A program made the position numbers and the translations under genes. A model generated the notes under the pieces. That model worked only from the letters and a program-made list of their open reading frames with translations. It was not told the DNA's origin and ran no database searches. A stretch of DNA of 64,000 nt from Psychromicrobium xiongbiense (lineage in GTDB: Bacteria > Actinomycetota > Actinomycetes > Actinomycetales > Micrococcaceae), in NCBI RefSeq assembly GCF_030271165.1, contig NZ_JASSZH010000021.1, positions 1-64,000 of the forward strand. The letters are read 5' to 3'. This document shows, one piece after another, positions 49,821 through 59,905 of this stretch (the stretch's first letter is position 1; the number at the start of each line of letters is the position of its first letter).

Positions 49821-51872
49821 TCAGTCGGCAGGGGCCAGCCGTTTCAGTGCGCCCAGCACCAGTGCCTTATCCGTCGTGGCCCAGAACGGGGGAAGCGCTG
49901 AACGGAGAAATCCGCCGTAGCGCGCTGTCGCCAGGCGCGAATCCAGTACTGCAACCACTCCCCTGTCCTGGGAGGACCGGATCAGCCGCCCGGCCCCCTG
50001 AGCCAGACGAATGGCCGCGTGAGTGGCGGAAACCGACATGAAGCCGTTGCCGCCGTTGCGGGCCACCTCCCGGGTTCGCGCCGTCATCAGGGGGTCATCC
50101 GGCCGCGGGAAGGGAATCCGGTCAATCGTGACCAGCCGGCAGGAGGTTCCCTGCACATCTACGCCCTGCCAGAGTGACATCGTGCCAAAGAGGCAGGTAT
50201 CAGGCTCCGCCTCAAATTGCCGGATGAGCGCTCCCATGGAGCTCTCCCCCTGACACAGAATGTTCAGATCCGTGCGTTTCCGCATGGCATCAGCAGCCTC
50301 TTCCGCTGCCTTTCGGGAGGAAAACAGGCAGAGTGCACCGCCGCCTGAGGCCTGGATCAGGGCCTGCAATTCATCCAGTTGCTCCGGCGAGTTTCCCCGT
50401 CCGGGCTTGTCCAGATGAGCAGCAACATAGAGCATGCCCTGCCGCGGGTAGTCAAAGGGGCTGCCGACGTCCACGCCGTTCCAGCTGGGTGCACCGGCCC
50501 CCAGCAGGCCCAGAGCACCGGCCGTGGGCTGGAACGCGGAGCCGATGGCGAGCGTCGCCGAGGTGAGCACTACGGTGTGGTTGCCGAACAACGACTCACG
50601 CAGGGTCATGGCAACACTCAACGGGGCCACATGCAGCATTCCCGGCTCCGAATCGGCCGCTGCCGCGTACCCCTGCTGCGGGTTGAACACCCCCGCCCGG
50701 GCCAGCCAGAGAACGTCGTCACTCTGGCCATCTCTACTCTGGCCTGCGAGCAGAATCCGCTCGCTGACATCCAACACTTCCTGAAGCCTCGCCCGCGCCT
50801 GCTGCCGCCCACCTGCTGCAGGCTGACCGGCATCACCCTTGGAGTCAGAGAGCGCCACTCGCGCTGCATCACGCACGAGCGTCAGGGCTGATCCCTGCTC
50901 CGCGTTGACGCCATCAGGCATCCATCCTGCTGGGGGACCACTGAGTGCTGCTTCCAGTGCCTCCGCCGCAGAATGCAGCGCATCCACCGAGATCGCAGTG
51001 TGCCTCCGAGCCGCCGCCGCCGCAGCCGTCACCATGGCGGCTGAGAGCTGAGCCGAGACAGCACCGGTCACCCGGTCCACCAGTTCGTGTGCCTCATCGA
51101 CCACCACGACGTCGCTCTCGGGTAAGACCGCCGCGTCGCCGAAGGTGTTGATCGCCAACAGCGCGTGATTCGTCACCACCACATCCGCCTCCGCCCCTCG
51201 TGCGCGCGCCCGCTCGCTGAAGCACTCCGAGGCCAGAGGGCATTTCTGGAAGCCGAGGCATTCCCGCGCGGTCACTGAGACCTGTCGCCAGGCGCGATCG
51301 CTCACCCCGGGCATCAGTTCATCCCGATCGCCCGTCTCGGTCTCCTCCGCCCACTCCCGTAGCCGGACGACTTCCTTGCCCAGGGAGGTCGCCGGACCAG
51401 CACCGGGGAGCACCATCGAGGCGTCCTCCCCCAGCGCAAACAGCTGGCCGTCTTCGGCTTCATCCGTCGGGAAACCACCGGAGACCTTGTGTTTGCACAC
51501 GTAATTGCTGCGACCCTTGATCAACGCCACGTCGATGGCTCGTGGGAGCACCGGCTCCAGTGCGGCCAGGAGTTTAGGCAGGTCCCGGGAAACAATTTGC
51601 GACTGGAGGGCCAGCGTTGCCGTGGCGACGATCGAAGGCCGCTCGCTCTCCAGGGCATGAACGACGAGCGGAATGAGGTAACCCAGCGACTTACCGGTTC
51701 CCGTTCCCGCCTGCACCAGCAGATGGGTATCAGACTCAATGGCAGCGCTGACCTGCCGGATCATCTCCTGTTGCCCGGGCCGTTGTTGACCACCCATCTG
51801 GTCCACGACCCTGGACAGCAGCTCCAGAGCCAGCTCCGTCCCGGAGTCCTCCTGCGGTGCGGGTTCAGCCAT
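49821..51872 (-). CDS. dinG: DinG-family ATP-dependent DNA helicase
   Basis: A 683-residue XPD/DinG-type superfamily 2 helicase. Walker A QAGTGTGKSLGY is near residue 55 and the Walker B VVVDEAHEL near 260. Four cysteines (NYVCKHK and ECLGFQKCPLASECF) can bind an iron-sulfur cluster. C-terminal motifs (FGTMSLWQGVDVQG, QGAGRLIR) complete the helicase core. Unlike E. coli dinG I see no SOS box directly upstream, because the start overlaps hflX by 8 nt. Probable role in resolving R-loops or DNA structures. Confidence 0.92.
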   Translation of the reverse strand: MAEPAPQEDSGTELALELLSRVVDQMGGQQRPGQQEMIRQVSAAIESDTHLLVQAGTGTGKSLGYLIPLVVHALESERPSIVATATLALQSQIVSRDLPKLLAALEPVLPRAIDVALIKGRSNYVCKHKVSGGFPTDEAEDGQLFALGEDASMVLPGAGPATSLGKEVVRLREWAEETETGDRDELMPGVSDRAWRQVSVTARECLGFQKCPLASECFSERARARGAEADVVVTNHALLAINTFGDAAVLPESDVVVVDEAHELVDRVTGAVSAQLSAAMVTAAAAAARRHTAISVDALHSAAEALEAALSGPPAGWMPDGVNAEQGSALTLVRDAARVALSDSKGDAGQPAAGGRQQARARLQEVLDVSERILLAGQSRDGQSDDVLWLARAGVFNPQQGYAAAADSEPGMLHVAPLSVAMTLRESLFGNHTVVLTSATLAIGSAFQPTAGALGLLGAGAPSWNGVDVGSPFDYPRQGMLYVAAHLDKPGRGNSPEQLDELQALIQASGGGALCLFSSRKAAEEAADAMRKRTDLNILCQGESSMGALIRQFEAEPDTCLFGTMSLWQGVDVQGTSCRLVTIDRIPFPRPDDPLMTARTREVARNGGNGFMSVSATHAAIRLAQGAGRLIRSSQDRGVVAVLDSRLATARYGGFLRSALPPFWATTDKALVLGALKRLAPAD

Positions 51873-53484
51873 CGATACTGAACTCCCGTAACTCGGCCGC
51901 CAGCCCTTCGCGGACCATCACCCGTAGCCGGGTGCCTTCCGCCACATGCTCCTGGTCCAGGATCTTCGCATCTGACTGGTGCAGGCGGCTGATCACCTCA
52001 CCTCGCGCATAGGGAATAAGCAGGCTGAGAGTGACGCCCGGGCGCGGAATCGCAGCGCTGATCGCCTCTCGCAGCTCTTCCATGCCCTGACCGGTCCGTG
52101 CGGAGACCAGCACGGTGTTCCGCTCCCGCTGGCGCATCCGTTCCACCACCAGGGGATCGGCGACATCGGCCTTGTTGAGCACGATGATTTCTGGGATGGA
52201 GCGCGCGTCCACTTCGGAAAGCACTTGCCGTACGGCAGCGATCTGGCCTTCCGGATCAGGATGCGAAACATCCACCACGTGGACGATGAGATCGGAATCT
52301 GCCACTTCTTCCAGCGTGGAACGGAAGGCTTCCACCAGCTGGGTGGGCAGCGACCGTACGAATCCCACGGTGTCCGCGAGAGTGTAGCCGATGCCGTCGG
52401 GGGTCTCGGCGCGCCGCACTGTCGGGTCCAGGGTCGCGAAGAGCGCGTTCTGGACCAGCACCCCGGCGTGGGTGAGCCGGTTGAGAATCGAGGACTTCCC
52501 GGCATTGGTGTACCCGGCAATGGCCACGGAAGGCATCTCGTTGCGACGCCGATTGGCCCGTTTGGTCTCCCGCGCAGGCTTCATGGCGACAATGTCGCGG
52601 CGCAACTTGGCCATCCGGGTGCGGATGCGTCGGCGGTCCAGTTCGATCTTGGTCTCACCGGGGCCACGGGAGCCGATGCCGCCGCCGGCAGCACCCACCC
52701 GGCCACCGGCCTGTCGGGACATGGATTCGCCCCAACCACGCAGGCGTGGCAACAGGTATTCCAGCTGCGCCAGTTCCACCTGGGCTTTGCCTTCGCGGCT
52801 TTTGGCATGCTGGGCGAAGATGTCCAGAATCAGGGCCGTCCGGTCAATCACCTTGACCTTGACGATGTCTTCCAGGCCGCGCCGCTGTGAGGGAGCAAGC
52901 TCGCCGTCCACCACCACGGTGTCCGCCCCGGTAGCCGCCACGATGTTCTTGAGCTCCTGTGCCTTGCCCGAGCCCAGGTAGGTGCCGGGATCCGGCTTAA
53001 GCCGACGCTGAACCAGGCCATCGAGGACCTCGGAACCCGCAGTTTCCGCCAGCGCGGCCAATTCGCGTAGCGAATTTTCCGCATCCGCCAGTGTGCCCTC
53101 GGACCAGAGACCAGCCAGCACCACGCGTTCTAGGCGTAGCTGCCGGTATTCGACCTCGGTGACGTCATCGAGTTCGGTGGAGAGGCCCGCAACCCGCTTG
53201 AGCGCGCGGCGATCTGCCAGATCAGCCTGGTCGCCGTCGAAGGAGCTGTGTTCGCGCTGCAGCGAGCTCAGCGCTTGGGCACGTCCGTCCAGAACGCCAC
53301 CGGGGCTGCTGTGCTCTGCTGACCCGTTCTGACTCGTTGAGCCTGTCCGTCCGGGCTCTTTGGCCAGAATGCGATCAATCACGGCCTGAATCTCGGCCGG
53401 GCTGAGATCCCCGCTCGAGCCGTCGATGGCGGCCTGCTGACCTGCCTCCGAGTGCGGGTCCGGCTGGGTATGGGGCGTGGTCAT
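51865..53484 (-). CDS. hflX: GTPase HflX
   Basis: Ribosome-splitting GTPase used under stress. The N-terminal HflX domain (~100-300) includes GSGKAQEL-type residues and the glycine-rich linker AGGRVGAAGGGIGSRGPGE. The GTPase core has P-loop GYTNAGKSS near 323, switch regions with DTVGFV, and NKAD. The first ~90 residues are a hydrophilic extension. ATG 53484 has AAGGAG close upstream (short 3-4 nt spacing); a longer in-frame start is weaker. Overlaps dinG by 8 nt. Confidence 0.92.
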   Translation of the reverse strand: MTTPHTQPDPHSEAGQQAAIDGSSGDLSPAEIQAVIDRILAKEPGRTGSTSQNGSAEHSSPGGVLDGRAQALSSLQREHSSFDGDQADLADRRALKRVAGLSTELDDVTEVEYRQLRLERVVLAGLWSEGTLADAENSLRELAALAETAGSEVLDGLVQRRLKPDPGTYLGSGKAQELKNIVAATGADTVVVDGELAPSQRRGLEDIVKVKVIDRTALILDIFAQHAKSREGKAQVELAQLEYLLPRLRGWGESMSRQAGGRVGAAGGGIGSRGPGETKIELDRRRIRTRMAKLRRDIVAMKPARETKRANRRRNEMPSVAIAGYTNAGKSSILNRLTHAGVLVQNALFATLDPTVRRAETPDGIGYTLADTVGFVRSLPTQLVEAFRSTLEEVADSDLIVHVVDVSHPDPEGQIAAVRQVLSEVDARSIPEIIVLNKADVADPLVVERMRQRERNTVLVSARTGQGMEELREAISAAIPRPGVTLSLLIPYARGEVISRLHQSDAKILDQEHVAEGTRLRVMVREGLAAELREFSIDG

Positions 53485-53934
53485 ATTCTCCTTGGAAGTC
53501 TCTGAGTTTTTATCGTAGCTCGCTCCACCGACATCCTGCCGGGAGCGTATGGTGTGATCGTGGGGTACCACGGTGCCTCCTGAAAGGAACAACGAACCGG
53601 AGCTGCCATCGGCAGACGCTGAGGTTGTTGTTCAAAAGGGCCGCTTCGGAGAGACCTCGTGTTCACCGACAACATGTGGGAAACGAGAATCCATCCCGCT
53701 GGGCGAATGGCTGATAAAAAGATGAAAAGCCGCACCTGGAGCCCGCCTGGACCAGGCATCCGCCTTCACAGGCGATCGATCGGGGCGAAGCTCAACAAAA
53801 AATGGGCTCAGAGAAAAATCAGCATTGTTCAATAATAGCCGATCCGGCACTCGTCACTCCACAGCGGGATAGTGCCTCCGGCACATCGAGGCCGGAACTT
53901 CTCTTCCGGTCAGCGCGACAACTATCGTGGAACG
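53485..53934. other. 450-nt gap between hflX and the methyltransferase gene
   Basis: This divergent gap is AT-richer in 53700-53840 than its surroundings. It contains two short plus-strand frames: 53573-53725 (50 codons, GTG) and 53659-53835 (58 codons, GTG, basic and Trp-containing). Neither has a clear ribosome binding site, so I do not call them genes. No strong hairpin is obvious. The AT-rich part may hold promoters for both flanking genes. Confidence 0.4.
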
Positions 53935-54546
53935 GTGTCTGATCACTATTTCTCTGCCCAGCCCGGCATCGCCCGCAAGCCGCGCAGCCGCACTGTCATG
54001 CTGGCGGGAGCCGAGCGCACCGTCACCACGGATTCGGGAATCTTCTCCCCCGATGGCGTCGACAAGGGTACTCAGGTCCTGCTCAGCACAGCACCGGAAC
54101 CGCCCGCGCGCGGGAAGCTGCTCGACATTGGCTGTGGTTGGGGGCCGATCGCTCTGAGCCTTGGCCTCCGCGCACCCGAGGCCGAGGTGTACGCAGTGGA
54201 CGTCAATGAGCGGGCTCTTGAAGTCACCCGGGAAAATGCCGCTGCGCTGGGCCTGAGCAGGGTGCATGTCAGCACTCCACAGGAAATTGACCCGGGTCTG
54301 CGCTTCGATCTGATCTGGTCCAATCCGCCCATCAGGGTCGGCAAGGCCGTATTGCACGAGATTCTGCAGATCTGGCTTCCGCGTCTGGCCGTGGGCGGCA
54401 AGGCCTATCTGGTGGTGCAGAAGAATCTGGGATCGGACTCGCTCCAGGAGTGGATCGCTGGGACCTTCGATGATCTCAGTATCCGCCGGATGACCAGTGT
54501 GAAAGCGTTCCGGGTCCTGGAGGTCGTTCGCCCGGCGGAAAGCTGA
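53935..54546 (+). CDS. RsmC-like class I SAM-dependent methyltransferase
   Basis: About 203 residues, similar to the catalytic half of RsmC (16S rRNA m2G1207). SAM-binding motif LLDIGCGWGPIALSLG and the amino-methyltransferase motif SNPPIRVG (NPP[FY]-type) are present, with VYAVDVNERAL for ribose contact. The non-catalytic N-terminal half of E. coli RsmC is missing, as usual in actinobacteria. I chose GTG 53935 (SDHYFSAQPG), the usual family start; an earlier ATG-type start at 53872 is possible. Confidence 0.85.
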   Translation: MSDHYFSAQPGIARKPRSRTVMLAGAERTVTTDSGIFSPDGVDKGTQVLLSTAPEPPARGKLLDIGCGWGPIALSLGLRAPEAEVYAVDVNERALEVTRENAAALGLSRVHVSTPQEIDPGLRFDLIWSNPPIRVGKAVLHEILQIWLPRLAVGGKAYLVVQKNLGSDSLQEWIAGTFDDLSIRRMTSVKAFRVLEVVRPAES

Positions 54547-54554
54547 GTCCGAAT

Positions 54555-54593
54555 CCGGACCCGGCTGGCAGCGGCGCCTGAGGCCGGGTTCGG
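54555..54593. terminator. Hairpin between the methyltransferase gene and dapF
   Basis: An 11-bp GC-rich stem with one wobble pair (54555-54565 with 54583-54593). It lies between convergent genes and can serve both. No U-tract. Confidence 0.6.
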
Positions 54594-54601
54594 TGGTCGC
54601 C

Positions 54602-55525
54602 TCAGCCCAAGACGCCGGAGGCGACCAGTACCGCTGGCCCGGAGAGTTCCACGTGTTCCAGGCCGTCCTCCGCCGTGAAGAACCGTACGCCCAGAGTGCC
54701 ACCGGGAACCTGGACCCGCCAACTGTCGGGCGCCTCGGGGCCGGCCCAGTACCGGGTGGCAGCAGCAGCAGCGCAGGCACCTGTTCCGCAGGAGAGGGTC
54801 TCCCCCACTCCACGCTCATAGACGCGCATGCTGATCTCCGCTACACCATCCACCACTAGTGGCTCGTGCGGCAGTGCAAACTCGACATTCGATCCGTTGA
54901 CCGGGGCAGGATCCACCACAGGAGCCCGGAAAAGCTCCAGCTCATCCAGTTCGGCGCGGTGCGCCAGAGCCACCACCGTGTGCTCGTTACCGGTGTTGAT
55001 CGACAGCGCCGGGCGGGCGACATCGAGCTCATGGGCCTTCACCAGGGCATCCACACCAGCTGTTGCGGCCTGCTCGGGTTCAGCCAGCGACCAGGGACCC
55101 ATATCCACCGCATAACCGTTCGGCACGCGCTGCACATATTTGACGCCGGCGCGGGTGCCGATGGCCAGCGTCCCGCCGTCTTCGAGTGAGGCGAGCCCTT
55201 CGTCCAGCAGGAACTCCACGAAGACCCGAACGCCGTTACCGCACATCTGAGAGATCGACCCATCGGCGTTGCGGTAGTCCATAAACCATTCGGCGGAGGG
55301 GTCACGATCGAGCACTGCCCGGCCGTCCGGCAGCTGCGCGGACTTGATGGCCCGGATCAGCCCGTCACCACCCACACCCCGGCGCCGGTCACAGACCACA
55401 GCCACGGTGGACGCATCCAGGGCCAGAGCTCCCTCGGCATCACGGAGCAGCACAAAGTCGTTACCGGTGCCATGTCCCTTACGGAACGCAACACCACTCA
55501 ATGACTCCATACCGTTCTGCACCAT
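54602..55525 (-). CDS. dapF: Diaminopimelate epimerase
   Basis: Converts LL- to meso-diaminopimelate for lysine and peptidoglycan. The two catalytic cysteines are C95 in QMCGNGVR and a second in LSCGTGACA near residue 245. At 307 residues it is normal. The start ATG 55525 or ATG 55510 (ESLSG) are both possible. It is 26 nt from a 54-bp tandem repeat that fills the gap to miaA. Confidence 0.95.
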   Translation of the reverse strand: MVQNGMESLSGVAFRKGHGTGNDFVLLRDAEGALALDASTVAVVCDRRRGVGGDGLIRAIKSAQLPDGRAVLDRDPSAEWFMDYRNADGSISQMCGNGVRVFVEFLLDEGLASLEDGGTLAIGTRAGVKYVQRVPNGYAVDMGPWSLAEPEQAATAGVDALVKAHELDVARPALSINTGNEHTVVALAHRAELDELELFRAPVVDPAPVNGSNVEFALPHEPLVVDGVAEISMRVYERGVGETLSCGTGACAAAAATRYWAGPEAPDSWRVQVPGGTLGVRFFTAEDGLEHVELSGPAVLVASGVLG

Positions 55526-55535
55526 GAACCTAAGC

Positions 55536-55919
55536 CTAGCGCGCGAGGGGCCCCGGGTGAGCTCGCGAGTCTGGGGAGCGGGCTGGGCGCTAGCGCGCTA
55601 GGGGCACCGGGTGAGCTCGCGCGTCTGGGGAGCGTCCTGGGCGCTAGCGCGCGAGGGGCCCCGGGGGAGCTCGCGAGTCTGGGGAGCGTGCGGGGCGCTA
55701 GCGCGCGAGGGGCCCCGGGTGCGCTCGCGAGTCTGGGGAGCGTGCTGGGCGCGAGCGCGCGAGGGGCCCCGGGTGAGCTCGCGCGTCTGGGGAGCGTCCT
55801 GGGCGCTAGCGCGCGAGGGGCCCCGGGGGAGCTCGCGAGTCTGGGGAGCGTGCGGGGCGCTAGCGCGCGAGGGGCCCCGGGTGAGCTCGCGAGTCTGGGG
55901 AGCGTGCTGGGCGCTAGCG
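55536..55919. repeat. 54-bp minisatellite, seven full copies plus a partial
   Basis: The unit starts with CTAGCGCGCGAGGGG and ends with GGGCG. Copies begin at 55536, 55590, 55644, 55698, 55752, 55806 and 55860, with a partial copy at 55914. Copies 3 and 6 are identical, and copies 2 and 5 share the same variant bases, so three-copy (162-bp) blocks have been duplicated. Each unit contains CGCGAG...CTCGCG arms and GGGGCCCC, so it can fold. The copy nearest miaA supplies its TAG stop. Length 54 keeps reading frames open on both strands. Confidence 0.97.
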
Positions 55920-56903
55920 TGATCCACGAAGACGGTCGATGACGGCTGTCACCTTCTTCTCTGGGCTACCGGCGAAATCCAGCCAATGGACCCGTGGATC
56001 CGCAGAGAACCAGGTGACCTGACGGCGGGCGAACTGCCGGGTCGCCACAACAGTGTCCTCGATGGCCTGTTCCTCGCTGTAGCCGACGCCGCTGTAGCCA
56101 ACGCCGCTGTAGCCGACGCCGCTGTAGCCAACGCCATCCTGACCTGTCTGGCCGCCGAGCACCCGCAAAAACTGCTGATATCCCAACGCACGGGACGCCG
56201 TCTTCCCCTCTCGCAAACCCAGAAGATCCAGTCGACGCACCTCCTCCAACAGCCCGCCATCTGACATCTGCCTTACCCGGGTGGCGAGCCGGTTGTGTAG
56301 AACTCCGCGATCACCGTTGAGGCCGATCTGCACCGCCGGCTGGACGTACTCCCGGCGTGGCATAAACGACTCGAAGGTGCGGCCGGTCAGCTCATAGACC
56401 TCCATCGCCCGCACCAGGCGCCGGGCATCGCCAATTCTCGCCTCCGATGCCGGGTCCACCGCACGCAGTCGCACCCGGAAGGCCTCCACCCCCTGGTCCT
56501 CGAGCTCAGCGGCAAGACGATCACGCAGCGCCGGGTCAGTAGGCGGCAGCTCCAGTACGTCCAGCGCCGCCCGGACGTACAGCCCCGAGCCACCCACTAC
56601 CAGGGGATGCAGACCTCGCTGTTGAATCTGCGCTATCGCCTCCCGGGCCTGGGTCTGGAACTCGGCCAGGCTGGCTTCCTCCCTGAGCTCAAGGGTGTCC
56701 AGCAGATGGTGTGGGACGCCGCGTCGTTGCTCGGGAGGCAGCTTGGCGGTGCCGATATTCATGCCCCGATAGAACTGCATGGAGTCCGCATTGACGACTT
56801 CCCCGCCCAGTCGCTCAGCGAGGTCGAGTGCCAGATCCGATTTTCCGGTCCCGGTCGGTCCGACCACCGCGATGACGACCGGCATCGGAGGTGACTGGTT
56901 CAC
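55914..56903 (-). CDS. miaA: tRNA dimethylallyltransferase
   Basis: Adds the isopentenyl group to A37 of tRNAs reading codons that start with U. The P-loop GPTGTGKS is at 15-22, and the [15 protein letters not shown] and [10 protein letters not shown] motifs follow. The protein is 329 residues. Residues 257-276 are a tandem insertion of four GVGYS-type units encoded by exact 15-bp repeats, outside the known active site. Start is GTG 56903 (ATG 56885 possible). The last codon lies in the 54-bp repeat. It is 24 nt after miaB, which modifies the same base. Confidence 0.95.
   Translation of the reverse strand: MNQSPPMPVVIAVVGPTGTGKSDLALDLAERLGGEVVNADSMQFYRGMNIGTAKLPPEQRRGVPHHLLDTLELREEASLAEFQTQAREAIAQIQQRGLHPLVVGGSGLYVRAALDVLELPPTDPALRDRLAAELEDQGVEAFRVRLRAVDPASEARIGDARRLVRAMEVYELTGRTFESFMPRREYVQPAVQIGLNGDRGVLHNRLATRVRQMSDGGLLEEVRRLDLLGLREGKTASRALGYQQFLRVLGGQTGQDGVGYSGVGYSGVGYSGVGYSEEQAIEDTVVATRQFARRQVTWFSADPRVHWLDFAGSPEKKVTAVIDRLRGSR
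56076..56135 (-). repeat. Four 15-bp tandem repeats inside miaA
   Basis: GCTGTAGCCRACGCC repeats at 56076, 56091, 56106 and 56121. The ninth to tenth base alternates between G and A, so a 30-bp pair seems to have been duplicated. It encodes four GVGYS-type units in MiaA. Confidence 0.92.
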
Positions 56904-56927
56904 GCCCGGATCAACTTCACGCGCAGA

Positions 56928-58463
56928 TCAGCCGGCGATGCCGGCCGCGGACCGCACCGGCAGCGTCGGCATACCCAGCGACACGGAGCCCGTAGCCGCC
57001 GTGGTACTTGCGGGCCCCGCGGGAACCCCACAGGAGTCTGCCTGTGCACGATCCCAAGCGTCTCCTGCGCGGCTGCGCCGCACCCGGTACGTGCGGCCGG
57101 CTCCGGGATCTGCCACCAAGTGGAAGGACGCAGCCTCGCTGAGTGTCACGGTGACCACGTCACCGGGTCGTGGTGTCTGTTCCCCTTCCGGAACCGCAAA
57201 GTGCACCAGTCGGTTGTCCTGAGCCCGCCCGGAGAGACGGTGGGTCTGCGCTGCGCGCTTGCCCTTCTCAGCAAGGACCAGCAGCTCTACCTCGCGCCCC
57301 ACCTGGGCTGCGTTCTCCTCGGCGCTGATCCGATCCTGCAGTGCAACCAATCGTTCAAACCGTTCCTGGACCACCGCTTTGGGCAGCTGATCGGGCAGGT
57401 CTGCGGCCGGTGTCCCGGGGCGCTTGGAATACTGGAAAGTGAAGGCCGTGGCGAACCGGGCCCGCTCCACGACGTCCAGCGTGTTCTGGAAGTCCTCTTC
57501 GGTCTCTCCTGGGAAGCCGACGATGATGTCCGTGGAGATTGCGGCGTGCGGAATTCGCTCACGCACCTTGTCCAGGATTCCCAGGAATTTGCTGGAACGA
57601 TACGAACGGCGCATGGCCTTGAGGATGGTGTCCGAGCCCGACTGCAACGGCATATGCAGCTGCGGCATGACATTGGGCGTTTCCGCCATGGCCTCGATGA
57701 CATCGTCGGTGAAGGCCGCCGGATGCGGGCTGGTGAAGCGAACCCGCTCCAGGCCGTCGATCTCACCGCAGGCCCTCAGGAGTTTGGAAAAGGCCTGCCG
57801 GTCCCCGAATTCGACTCCGTAGGAATTGACGTTCTGCCCCAGCAGGGTGACCTCGATGGCGCCATCCTCCACGAGGGCTTTGATCTCGTTGAGGATGTCC
57901 CCCGGGCGGCGGTCGCGTTCCTTGCCACGTAGCGAGGGCACGATGCAGAAGGTGCAGGTGTTGTTGCAGCCCACTGAGATGGACACCCACCCGGAGTAGA
58001 CGGCATCGCGCCGGGTGGGAAGCGTGGAGGGAAAGACCTCCAGAGACTCCAGGATCTCCAGCTGGGCTTCCTGATTGTGCCGTGCGCGTTCCAGCAGCGC
58101 AGGCAGTGAGCCGACGTTGTGCGTTCCGAACACCACGTCCACCCAGGGAGCCCTGGCCACAATGGTGTCCCGGTCCTTCTGGGCAAGACATCCACCTACG
58201 GCAATCTGCATGCCGGGATGAGCTTCTTTGATCGGGGCCAGCTGGCCCAGGTTGCCGTAGAGCTTATTGTCCGCGTTCTCGCGTACGGCGCAGGTATTGA
58301 AGACGACGACGTCGGCCAGATCGCCCTCGGCGCGAACCAGGCCGGAGCTCTCCAGCAGGCCTGCCATCCGTTCGGAGTCATGGACGTTCATCTGGCATCC
58401 AAAGGTGCGCACCTGGTAGGTGCGCTGCGGAGCGGCGGTCAGGGTGTCGTTCAAAGTCACCAC
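56928..58463 (-). CDS. miaB: tRNA-2-methylthio-N6-dimethylallyladenosine synthase
   Basis: Radical SAM methylthiotransferase that adds the methylthio group to i6A37 after MiaA. It has the N-terminal cluster domain (C23 in FGCQMN, then a Cys near 59 and GGCLAQ), and the radical SAM motif GCNNTCTFC near 165. A C-terminal TRAM domain (~370-450) binds tRNA. The final ~45 residues (after [10 protein letters not shown]) are an extra low-complexity tail. At 511 residues it is slightly long. Confidence 0.95.
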   Translation of the reverse strand: MVTLNDTLTAAPQRTYQVRTFGCQMNVHDSERMAGLLESSGLVRAEGDLADVVVFNTCAVRENADNKLYGNLGQLAPIKEAHPGMQIAVGGCLAQKDRDTIVARAPWVDVVFGTHNVGSLPALLERARHNQEAQLEILESLEVFPSTLPTRRDAVYSGWVSISVGCNNTCTFCIVPSLRGKERDRRPGDILNEIKALVEDGAIEVTLLGQNVNSYGVEFGDRQAFSKLLRACGEIDGLERVRFTSPHPAAFTDDVIEAMAETPNVMPQLHMPLQSGSDTILKAMRRSYRSSKFLGILDKVRERIPHAAISTDIIVGFPGETEEDFQNTLDVVERARFATAFTFQYSKRPGTPAADLPDQLPKAVVQERFERLVALQDRISAEENAAQVGREVELLVLAEKGKRAAQTHRLSGRAQDNRLVHFAVPEGEQTPRPGDVVTVTLSEAASFHLVADPGAGRTYRVRRSRAGDAWDRAQADSCGVPAGPASTTAATGSVSLGMPTLPVRSAAGIAG

Positions 58464-58520
58464 ACTATGGTAGTCCTCCCGGGCCCGCGGGGCTCCCCAA
58501 CCGTGAGAACCGTACGGCGG

Positions 58521-59804
58521 TCAGTACCAGCCGCTAGATACTTCGTGCGCCCAGGCGCCGCAGGGCGAGCCGTAACGACCCAGAATGTAGTTCAGGCCCC
58601 AGTTGATCTGAGTGCGGTAGTTAGTCAGCCAGTCCGAACCGGTTTGGCCCATCTTGGAAGCCGGCAGAGACTGGGGAATACCGTAGGCTCCACTGCTGGG
58701 ATTGGTGGCATTGGTCAGCCAGCTCGATTCACGATTCCACAACTGAAGCAGGCAGCCGAATTGATCCTGCCCCCAGCCAAAGGCGCCCAGATTCGCCTGA
58801 GCGTAAGCCTGCGCCCCGGCCGGGTCGTTCACCGCTCCTCCGGGAATGGGTGGGGAGACCACCGGCGGTGGCGTATAGCCGCCCCCACCGGAGCCACCGG
58901 AATTACCACCAGACCCACCGGAGCCCTGTTGCGCGGCATTATGAGCCGCCCGGGCAGCCTCCTGCTGTTGGCGTTGCTGTTCTGCCGCTGCTGCGGCCGC
59001 AGCAGCTTTCGCCTGCTGGGCCGCTTCGTATTCTCTCTGGGCCTGAACGCCCTGCTGATACTTCGCATCTGTCGTGGCTGCAACATTATTCAGCGAGGCC
59101 AGTTGAGAGACCAGGGTGTCGTGCGCGCTCTGCTGAGTGCTCACTTCCACTTCCGCAGCCTTCTGCGCCGCAGCAGCAGCGTCAAGCTGCGTCCTGGCCT
59201 GGCTTTCGAGCCGGCTTCGCTCGTCCTGACTGGCCTGCAGTTGCTGCTTCAGCGCATCGGTGTACCGCTGCGCAGCCTGGGTTTTGACCAGAAGATTTGA
59301 GGTGTCCCGGGTGACGTAACCGAGCAGTGACGCCTGGTGCAGGCCTTCACTGCTGCCCAGATCTCCCAGAACGGCGAGGCTCTGCAGACCGGTCCCACCA
59401 TTTTTATAGGCCTGCACGGCGAGTGAGGCAGCCTCCTGACGGAGCTGTTCCGAGGTGCGTGCGGCTGCATCGCTCTGCTGAGCGATCTCCGCCGTGCGGG
59501 CAGTGGCCGCATCCAGGGCAATCTTGGTTTCGGCATAGGTCTTCGAGGCCGTCACCGCAGCATCACCCAGCTGGGCCGCCTTCGTGGTCAGCTGCCCCAG
59601 CAGCGCAGTGATCCGGTCAGTTTCAGCCGCGGTGCTGGCAGCGTTCTGTTTAGCCTGCTGAACATCAGCCCACGACGGGTAACCACTCGGTGGCGTGTCA
59701 CCGTCAGCACGTGCGGGTACTGCAGAAAGCCCGGGCAACACTAAAGCGGCGACGAGAGCCGTCACCGGAATCAGAACTCTTACCTTGTGCCTGAACCTGA
59801 ACAT
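58521..59804 (-). CDS. Secreted coiled-coil protein with transglycosylase-like C-terminus
   Basis: 427 residues. A signal peptide ends near residue 33 (VPARA). A long coiled-coil region rich in Ala, Gln and Lys runs to ~280, then a Gly/Ser/Pro linker, then a C-terminal domain with LWNRESSW (the Glu near 361 is a likely catalytic acid) and GAYGIPQSLPASKMG, typical of lysozyme-like folds in actinobacterial resuscitation or aggregation proteins. It probably cuts or binds cell-wall glycan. ATG 59804 has GGGGA upstream. Confidence 0.82.
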   Translation of the reverse strand: MFRFRHKVRVLIPVTALVAALVLPGLSAVPARADGDTPPSGYPSWADVQQAKQNAASTAAETDRITALLGQLTTKAAQLGDAAVTASKTYAETKIALDAATARTAEIAQQSDAAARTSEQLRQEAASLAVQAYKNGGTGLQSLAVLGDLGSSEGLHQASLLGYVTRDTSNLLVKTQAAQRYTDALKQQLQASQDERSRLESQARTQLDAAAAAQKAAEVEVSTQQSAHDTLVSQLASLNNVAATTDAKYQQGVQAQREYEAAQQAKAAAAAAAAEQQRQQQEAARAAHNAAQQGSGGSGGNSGGSGGGGYTPPPVVSPPIPGGAVNDPAGAQAYAQANLGAFGWGQDQFGCLLQLWNRESSWLTNATNPSSGAYGIPQSLPASKMGQTGSDWLTNYRTQINWGLNYILGRYGSPCGAWAHEVSSGWY

Positions 59805-59905
59805 ACGGTCCCCAGAATAACCCAGGCTGCGGCAAAGATCACTACTTACCGCGTCAAAGGATCCCACCGAGCGGCTACCCGGAAACCTCCACGCCAACGT
59901 GCGGC

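Noticed and set aside
53573..53835. Two small frames between hflX and the RsmC-like gene
   Set aside because: No clear ribosome binding sites and no recognisable features; conservation would be needed to accept either.
55598..55927. Long open frames on both strands in the 54-bp repeat, encoding 18-residue periodic proteins
   Set aside because: They exist only because 54 is divisible by 3. There is no ribosome binding site or known domain, and the frames overlap the miaA end.
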